From positions 1 to 36,208 of the forward strand of contig NZ_JAAIKO010000062.1 of assembly GCF_016107395.1 (NCBI RefSeq): a stretch of DNA of 36,208 nt, read 5' to 3'. Below, in pieces: positions 31,422 through 36,208 of this stretch. The translations under genes were made by a program, and so were the position numbers. Below the pieces are notes generated by a model. The model did not search any database. It saw only the letters and a list, made by a program, of their open reading frames with translations, and was not told the DNA's origin. Position 1 is the stretch's first letter; every line of letters starts with the position of its first letter. The DNA is from Streptomyces fildesensis. GTDB lineage: Bacteria > Actinomycetota > Actinomycetes > Streptomycetales > Streptomycetaceae.

Positions 31422-32519
31422 ATGGACCTGAGTGAGCGGGGAGCACAAGATCCTGTTCCTGCCGGCGGCGCGCAGCGCGGCGGCTCGGGCATACCGGGCG
31501 GACGCCGCAAGCAGCGCGTGTCCATGGCCGACGTCGCGCAGCGCGCGGGCGTGTCGTCCCAGACCGTGTCGCGGGTGTCCAACGGCCACCCCGGCGTCAT
31601 CGGCTCGACCCGCGAGCAGGTACTCACAGCCATGCGCGAACTGGGCTACCGCCCCAACAGCGCGGCACGCGCCCTGCGGTACGGACAGTTCAACACCATC
31701 GGCGTGATCCTCCACGGCCTGTCCACCACCGGTAACAGCAACACCGTGGAGGCGATCGCGACCCAGGCCGCCGCCGAGGGATACGCCATCACTCTGATCC
31801 CCGTCGACATCCCGACCCAGGACAACGTGCTGGGCGCCTTCACGCGGATGGGCGAACTGGCCGTCGACGCCGTCATCGTGTTCATGGAGATCCACCTGCT
31901 CGACGCCGGCACCGTGGCGCTGCCGCCCGGCGTGCCCGTGGTCGTCGTGGACTCCGACGCCGGAGACCGCTACCCCGTCGTCGACACCGACCAGACGGGC
32001 GGCGCCCGGCGTGCCGTCAGCCATCTGCTCGACCTCGGCCACGCGACCGTCTGGCACGTGACCGGCCCGGAGTCGTCGTACGCGAGCGAGCGGCGCGCCC
32101 GGGCGTGGCGGACGGTCCTGGAGGACGCTGGCCGGCCGGTGCCGCCGCCCCTGCGGGGCGACTGGTCGGCCGCTTCGGGCTACGCGGCCGGCCTCGCGCT
32201 CGCCGAAGAGCCGCAGTGCACCGCGGTGTTCGCCGCCAACGACCAGATGGCCCTCGGCCTGCTGCGCGCCTTCCACGAACGAGGCAGGGCTGTCCCCGGC
32301 GACATCAGCGTGGTCGGGTTCGACGACATCCCCGACGCGGCTCACTTCATTCCGCCCCTGACCACGGTGCACCAGGACTTCGCCGAGGTCGGCCGGCGCA
32401 GCGTCCAGGAGGTCCTGCGCCAGATCCGCGAACACGACGTCCCGCGCTCGGGCACCGACATCGTCTCGACGCGCCTGACGGTCCGGGACAGCACGGCGCC
32501 GCCGTCCCGGCCCGCATAG
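31422..32519 (+). CDS. LacI family regulator of the galactoside locus
   Basis: This regulator of about 365 residues has the LacI helix-turn-helix at 34-86 (MADVAQRAGVSSQTVSRVSNG, then LGYRPNSAARALR). The periplasmic-binding-protein-like effector domain follows: TIGVILHGLSTTGNSNTVEAIA, PVVVVDSDAGDRYPVVDTDQTGGARRAV, HVTGPESSYASERRARAW, AVFAANDQMALGLLRAFHERG and ISVVGFDDIPDAAHFIPPLTTV. The start is ATG 31422 or the GTG just before it (31419), both after AGGAG 31407-31411. It is divergent from the transporter-glycosidase operon and should repress it until a galactose-containing sugar binds. Its stop abuts a fragment of an unrelated binding-protein gene. Confidence 0.92.
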   Translation: MDLSERGAQDPVPAGGAQRGGSGIPGGRRKQRVSMADVAQRAGVSSQTVSRVSNGHPGVIGSTREQVLTAMRELGYRPNSAARALRYGQFNTIGVILHGLSTTGNSNTVEAIATQAAAEGYAITLIPVDIPTQDNVLGAFTRMGELAVDAVIVFMEIHLLDAGTVALPPGVPVVVVDSDAGDRYPVVDTDQTGGARRAVSHLLDLGHATVWHVTGPESSYASERRARAWRTVLEDAGRPVPPPLRGDWSAASGYAAGLALAEEPQCTAVFAANDQMALGLLRAFHERGRAVPGDISVVGFDDIPDAAHFIPPLTTVHQDFAEVGRRSVQEVLRQIREHDVPRSGTDIVSTRLTVRDSTAPPSRPA

Positions 32520-32520
32520 C

Positions 32521-32791
32521 GGGTGGCTTTGACGCCGGCCTGCTTCAATGCGGTGACCTGGGCGGTCAGATCCTGATCGGTCGGCTTGATCTTCTGCTCG
32601 ACGATGCTCAGCTTGTGCTGCCGCGCGGCGTAGGTGGCTCCGGCGAGGGCGTTCTCACCGTATTCGCCTTCGAAGTAGACATGGCCGATCTTGTCGCCCG
32701 GCTGCAGCTTGGCCGTACGGACGAGGAAGTCGACGCCGTTGACCATGTCGATGTCGTAGGCGGCGGCGGTCTGGGCGATGGGGTGCTGCAC
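32521..32791 (-). pseudogene. Branched-chain-amino-acid-type binding protein, fragment
   Basis: The minus strand reads HPIAQTAAAYDIDMVNGVDFLV, then KLQPGDKIGHVYFEGEYGENALAGATYAARQHKLSIVEQKI and TDQDLTAQVTALKQAGVKA. This is the middle of a type 1 (LivJ/Peripla_BP_6) substrate-binding lipoprotein. Both ends are missing: no signal peptide on one side, and a sudden end at the LacI gene stop on the other. About 90 residues remain. Confidence 0.75.
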
Positions 32792-32806
32792 GGTGAGGAC
32801 TCCTCA

Positions 32807-33211
32807 ATGCCGCTCCGGCTGAGGGCCGTGGACGAGGTGATCAGGACTGCGGTCAGCGCGGCGGGCATCGACCCGGCGCAGGGCCGTCCGACCGTCGTGG
32901 CCGACGCCCAATCGAACAGGACGGGCTGGATGGCCGTCCGCGAGAAGACCGCCGCACAGTCGGAGATGAACGCGATCTGCGCCGACCTGGAGCGCCAGGG
33001 CTGGACGCTGAACCCGAACGGCGACCGCCCCGACGCCTCCCGCAGCTACAAGCGCGGGGGTTGGTACCTGCTGGTGAGCACGCGCGGGAAGACCCAGGTG
33101 CCGTCCACCACTTCCGCCTTGACCGACTCGCAGACCTACCTGACTCTGGCCGGGCTCCAGCTGAACCTTTCCGACATACCCCTCCCCGAGATCACCGTCC
33201 GTATCGGCTGA
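32807..33211 (+). CDS. Hypothetical, probably 5'-truncated lipoprotein gene
   Basis: The frame from ATG 32807 (GAGGA at 32795-32799) gives 134 residues. It reads AVDEVIRTAVSAAGIDPAQGRPTVVADAQSNRTGWMAV, then AQSEMNAICADLERQGWTL and GGWYLLVSTRGKT, ending in a beta strand SDIPLPEITVRI. Similar actinobacterial proteins, as I recall them, have an N-terminal lipoprotein signal that is absent here. The ribosome binding site therefore may be accidental at a junction with the binding-protein fragment. I cannot assign a function. Coding character is good throughout; whether it is intact is uncertain. Confidence 0.5.
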   Translation: MPLRLRAVDEVIRTAVSAAGIDPAQGRPTVVADAQSNRTGWMAVREKTAAQSEMNAICADLERQGWTLNPNGDRPDASRSYKRGGWYLLVSTRGKTQVPSTTSALTDSQTYLTLAGLQLNLSDIPLPEITVRIG

Positions 33212-33600
33212 CCCCTCGCAGAGAAGCCCACACCGTCTTCCGGGGACACCCCGGTGTCCTGGGCCCGGCCGAGTTGGCGGGCCCTGTGCGGGAGCGCATG
33301 TCCCACCTGTAGCCGCGCCCGGCATAGCGACGTCGCTGCTTTCGTCGCTGCGGCAGACCCGGATGAAGGGCACCTCGATGCTTGGGTCGATGCGCGGCTT
33401 GGCCCGGTGGTTGAACAGCCAGGCGACCTCGGGATGGTTGGGGGAGTAGCGGACCCTCCCAGAGCCCCTGCTGCGCTGGGAGCCCGCAGGGCCCGCGGAT
33501 CGCACCGAGGAATGCTCCTACGGCTCGTCTGCCACCGGCGGTTCCAACGCCGCTGACTTCGCCCGCCGTACGGACGTCGTCGGCGGCGATGTCAGCGCGG
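33212..33600. other. No named gene; coding-like scrap on minus strand
   Basis: From about 33455 to 33312 the minus strand has a frame with strong G/C third positions: RYSPNHPEVAWLFNHRAKPRIDPSIEVPFIRVC. It has no start or end that makes sense, and I know no family for it. It is probably another remnant. The rest shows nothing. Confidence 0.4.
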
Positions 33601-33629
33601 CCGTGCAGTAGTGGCTGTTGGATCGACTT

Positions 33630-34329
33630 CGATCCCGACGTGCTGGCCGCCTACCGGCCCACTGGAAAGGGCCGAGTCGAGCGCCAGGTCCTGTTCGTCC
33701 GCGACCACGTCTTGGCCGGACGCGCCTTCTCCTCGATCGAGGAACTGGACTCCGCATTCACTGCCTGGGTTCCGCTGCGGCGGGCCGAAGTCCACGGCAC
33801 CCACGGCGAGGTCATCGGTCTGCGGGCGGTCCGCGAACACATGGCTCTCCGCCCACTGCCGGCCACTCCATACGTGGTCGCCCAGCGGCACCTCCGCTAC
33901 GTCGGCAAGGACTGCCTCGTCGCCTTCGAAGCGAACCTCTACTCCGTGCCGGCTCTATGGATCCGCCCGCGGCAGCTGGTCGAGATCCGAGCCACGAAGT
34001 CCCAGGTCACCCTGCATGCCACCACACCCAACCGCCAGGGGGAGACTCTGCTGGCCACCCATCCGCGGGCAGTTGGCCGCGGGGCCCGGGTCGTGGACGG
34101 GCGGCACTGGGACGGTCTGCCCACCGGAGCCGGCCGCCGCGTCACAGCGGGCGGAGACGTGCCCGCACCCCGCCGACAGGACGGCGTGTCAGAGGCGGGA
34201 TCGCTGTGGGCCTTGTTGAACCGGGCCGCGGCCACCCAAGTCGAGGTCGGCCGCAGACCGGTGTCGATCTATGACGAGCTGACCGGAACACCCGCCCCTT
34301 CACACCCACCAGACCACGAAGGAATCGTC
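33630..34329 (+). pseudogene. IS21-family transposase istA, C-terminal part
   Basis: The frame reads LAAYRPTGKGRVERQVLFVRDHVL, AFSSIEELDSAFTAWVPLRRAEVHGTHGEV, PLPATPYVVAQRHLRYVGKDCLVAFEANLYSVP, RQLVEIRATKSQVTLHAT and VGRRPVSIYDELTG. This is the last half of an IS21 IstA, from the end of the DDE core (GKGRVERQ) through the C-terminal SH3-like fold. The DNA-binding N-terminus is missing. No stop separates it from istB, which is in the same frame. Confidence 0.8.
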
Positions 34330-34497
34330 TTGAGCGAGCTGGTCTCCACCCGCATCCGCAACACGGCCGCCAAGCTGGGCCTGCCCCACCTGGCCGAGGC
34401 CCTGACCCAGTACGCGCAGCGGGCCGACGAGGCCAAGATGGGCTACCTCGACTTCATCGACCTGGTCCCCTCCGAAGAACTCGCCGTCCTCGATGGA
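34330..34497 (+). pseudogene. IS21 helper ATPase istB, N-terminal fragment
   Basis: From TTG 34330, with GAAGGA upstream, the frame reads SELVSTRIRNTAAKLGLPHLAEALTQYAQRADEAKMGYLDFIDLVPSEELAV. This is the standard IstB beginning. It breaks off near 34497, well before the Walker A motif, so no ATPase remains. Confidence 0.78.
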
Positions 34498-34650
34498 CCA
34501 CAGGGCGTCGACTCGACCAGGGCCTTGGCCGCGGACCACGGTGGTACGGCGAATGCAGGGGCGTCCCGGGCGGTCCCCCGGTATGGTCGGCGGTCCGGGG
34601 CGCTGGCGGGTTTCCGGATGCCGAATCCCTACCGGTTCCAGGAGTGCTCC

Positions 34651-35292
34651 GTGTCTCACGATGTCTCAGGCGACGCCCAGGTCACACTGATCTCCATCGG
34701 CCGGTCGGAGCCGGAAGCCTGGGAGGTCCAGCGCCAGCGCCGGAAGATCGTCGGCGGCGTGATCGCCCTGATAGCAGTGGCCGGCGCCATCGGATGGGTG
34801 GTGGTCACCGGGAACGAGGATTTCAAGGCGGTCAAGCACACGGCCGTGCTTCCGGACGGATTCGGCGCTTACACCGCTTCGAGGCCCGGCACACCCGAAC
34901 AGGCCGGGCTGAGGAGCTCGAACACGGACCCCAACAAAGGCTATGCAACGGTTAGTTACGGCACGGCCGACGGCAAGGGGCTCGTCATCGAAGTCACTCT
35001 GGATCCCGCATTCGCGCAAGAGCCGGGAGAGGCGATCCAAGAACTCGCCGTGCTTTTCGGAACGAAGGTCGACAGCACGACCGTGAAGGAGTACGGCGCG
35101 GGTTCCGTGGGCGGAAAGATCCTCTGCGTTGACATGAGAACAGCCGCTAAAGCGGTCACCCAGTGCGTCTGGCACGACAAGTCCGCGAATGTCACGCTGT
35201 CGTCCCTACGCGACCATCACACCGTGATCTCCGCCGACGCGCCCGACGACCTCCGCGCCTTCATCAATGCTCTGCGACTCACGGTGAAGTAA
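34651..35292 (+). CDS. Membrane-anchored hypothetical protein
   Basis: This 213-residue protein starts at GTG 34651 with GGAG 34641-34644. A short cytoplasmic part (about residues 1-30, GRSEPEAWEVQRQRR) is followed by a membrane span (IVGGVIALIAVAGAIGWVVV) and an extracellular domain. That domain contains DGFGAYTASRPGTPEQAG, YATVSYGTADGKGLVIEVTLDP and two cysteines (ILCVDM, TQCVWH) that could form a disulfide; it ends FINALRLTVK. The layout is common in streptomycete anti-sigma-like or sensor-like small proteins, but I see no zinc-binding motif, so no function is claimed. The upstream istA/istB remnant is in the same frame without a stop, which is accidental read-through. Confidence 0.75.
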   Translation: MSHDVSGDAQVTLISIGRSEPEAWEVQRQRRKIVGGVIALIAVAGAIGWVVVTGNEDFKAVKHTAVLPDGFGAYTASRPGTPEQAGLRSSNTDPNKGYATVSYGTADGKGLVIEVTLDPAFAQEPGEAIQELAVLFGTKVDSTTVKEYGAGSVGGKILCVDMRTAAKAVTQCVWHDKSANVTLSSLRDHHTVISADAPDDLRAFINALRLTVK

Positions 35293-35535
35293 CTCATGGC
35301 ATTCGGGCATGCGACTTCGTCTCTGTCCGAGCCGGGGGTTCCGCTACATGGACGCCGACGGGCGCCCGGTCACTGGTCCCGTCCGGGGTCGATGCCAGTA
35401 TCGCGGCAGCGCGGTGGAGCGGCAGTCCGCCGCGGTGCGGGAGCTGTCTCGCTGGGCGTTCCCCGAGCCCGACGTCGTCCCGGACGATGCGCCGGCCTCG
35501 ATCGAGCAGGCACGCGCATAAGAGCTTGCAGATCA
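35293..35535. other. Intergenic, no clear gene
   Basis: A plus-strand frame near 35325-35365 reads GFRYMDADGRPVTGP, resembling the start of a type IB topoisomerase, but it loses the match at once. The next gene is the transposase on the minus strand. Confidence 0.4.
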
Positions 35536-36208
35536 TTAACACGTCGTCTTGATCTTGGTTGCGGGCTCGCCGGTCAGGGTGAGGACGCGGGCTTGGAGAA
35601 CGGCGAGGGTCGCGGGTGGGGCTGCTGCGGGCGGGATGGTGATCCTGTGCGCCTTGATCAGTTTCCTGTTCTTGAGGAGGGTGCGGTGCATGGCCGTGCG
35701 GCTGCTGCCGAACAGTACGGCCAGGGGTTCCGCGGCTAGCGCGACCCGCAGGTGAAGCACGGTGGCCAGGACTTGTTCGGGGAAGGTGAGCCGGGGTGGA
35801 CGGCCGGTTTGGGTATCACCGTCAGGAGCCAACGTTGTGGTGAGTTCGTCCAGTTGGGGGCGGGTCATCCCGGTCAGGGCGGGATCAGAGAGCAGGGCCT
35901 GGTCCCACTTCGAGGCGGGTTCTTGCGGGGTTCGCGCCGCTGGGACGGTGGGGCAGGGCTGGGGGTGGAGGTCATAGTTCCAGTCACCGTGGAACGTGTG
36001 CCGGACCAGCGGCAGGGCGGCCATCTCCGCGTCGCCGATCTTCACGCCGGTGGGGTAGCTGTTGGTGTCGAGGGCGGCCTTCACGCGTAACCCGGTGGGG
36101 GTGGTGGTCGCCGCGATGCTGTTCACGATGACTTCGTGGCTGGTCAGCGGGCGGCCACGCCAGTTCATGGTGATGTGCGAGAAGAGTCGGTGCTCGATCT
36201 TGTTCCAC
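35536..36208 (-). CDS. ISAzo13-family transposase, C-terminal part, runs off window
   Basis: The minus strand reads IEHRLFSHITMNWRGRPLTSHEVIVNSIAATTTPTGLRVKAALDTNSYPTGVKI, then HGDWNYDLHP and, after a linker, PRLTFPEQVLATVLHLRVALAAEPLAVLFGSSRTAMHRTL up to a stop at 35536. FSHITMNWRGRPLTSHEVIV and YPTGVKI with WNYxLHP are hallmarks of ISAzo13-type DDE transposases, here about the last 224 residues. The true start lies beyond 36208; the ATG at 36168 is internal. I see no break in the visible part, so the element might be intact. Confidence 0.82.
   Translation of the reverse strand, partial: WNKIEHRLFSHITMNWRGRPLTSHEVIVNSIAATTTPTGLRVKAALDTNSYPTGVKIGDAEMAALPLVRHTFHGDWNYDLHPQPCPTVPAARTPQEPASKWDQALLSDPALTGMTRPQLDELTTTLAPDGDTQTGRPPRLTFPEQVLATVLHLRVALAAEPLAVLFGSSRTAMHRTLLKNRKLIKAHRITIPPAAAPPATLAVLQARVLTLTGEPATKIKTTC

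Noticed and set aside
31170..32435. Upstream extension of the MalF-type frame on the minus strand
   Set aside because: It runs through the operators and antisense to LacI; the ATG at 31169 has its own ribosome binding site and leads straight to the first membrane span.
35309..35521. Plus-strand ORF with GFRYMDADGRPV like topoisomerase IB
   Set aside because: The match covers about 15 residues and the rest of the frame does not follow the family.

Overview
The window looks like a high-GC actinobacterial chromosome, most probably Streptomyces. The signs are strongly G/C-biased third codon positions, GTG/TTG starts, lipoprotein and secreted-enzyme types typical of streptomycetes, ALF-repeat and DUF families common there, and insertion sequences of the IS21, IS5, rve-integrase and ISAzo13 kinds. 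Intact two- to five-gene units alternate with broken transposases and truncated genes, the texture of a chromosome arm or integration hotspot rather than a core region. There is no rRNA, tRNA or CRISPR array that I can see. Layout. (a) 0.5-1.6 kb: an IS21-type cassette with both terminal inverted repeats, a truncated istA and an ankyrin-repeat passenger gene, inserted next to a broken lipoprotein gene. (b) 1.9-4.5 kb: a 737-residue protein built as helix-turn-helix, long coiled coil, one membrane span and outside domain, divergent from an 80-residue two-span membrane protein. This pair is my best candidate for an undescribed system. (c) 5.0-6.5 kb: TetR regulator divergent from DUF1772 and truncated DUF4267 membrane genes, with three copies of a CTAG-type operator between them. 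(d) 6.9-7.9 kb: an istA 5' fragment and a permease gene in scrambled pieces. (e) 8.0-10.6 kb: a compact operon of cupin, NTF2-like and large helical-repeat regulator. (f) 10.6-12.4 kb: gene debris (BBE oxidase end, DUF5655-like piece, frameshifted NADP/F420-type reductase, degenerate IS5-family transposase). (g) 12.4-14.3 kb: small membrane ORF, imine-reductase-like gene divergent from an HxlR regulator, and a replication-relaxation fragment. (h) 14.5-16.3 kb: secreted subtilisin with P domain. (i) 16.4-19.2 kb: broken transposase and a translationally coupled operon TetR-DUF2867-DUF6463-DUF3995, with a clear operator. (j) 19.3-24.2 kb: a membrane protein, broken ALF and TPR genes, an RraA-like fragment, an intact secreted metallophosphoesterase and a group II intron 5' remnant. 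(k) 24.3-32.5 kb: an intact carbohydrate locus. A divergent LacI regulator and two TTTACGTAAA-core operators face a MalF-type permease, MalG-type permease, sugar-binding lipoprotein, secreted GH5 enzyme with ricin-type lectin domain, and intracellular GH35 beta-galactosidase. It would cut a galactose-containing glycan outside the cell, import the product and hydrolyse it inside; the ATPase is missing and is presumably supplied from elsewhere (MsiK type). (l) 32.5-36.2 kb: more fragments, an istA/istB remnant fused in frame to a membrane-anchored hypothetical gene, and an ISAzo13 transposase running off the right edge. Identifications rest on motif recognition by eye; no database search was run.
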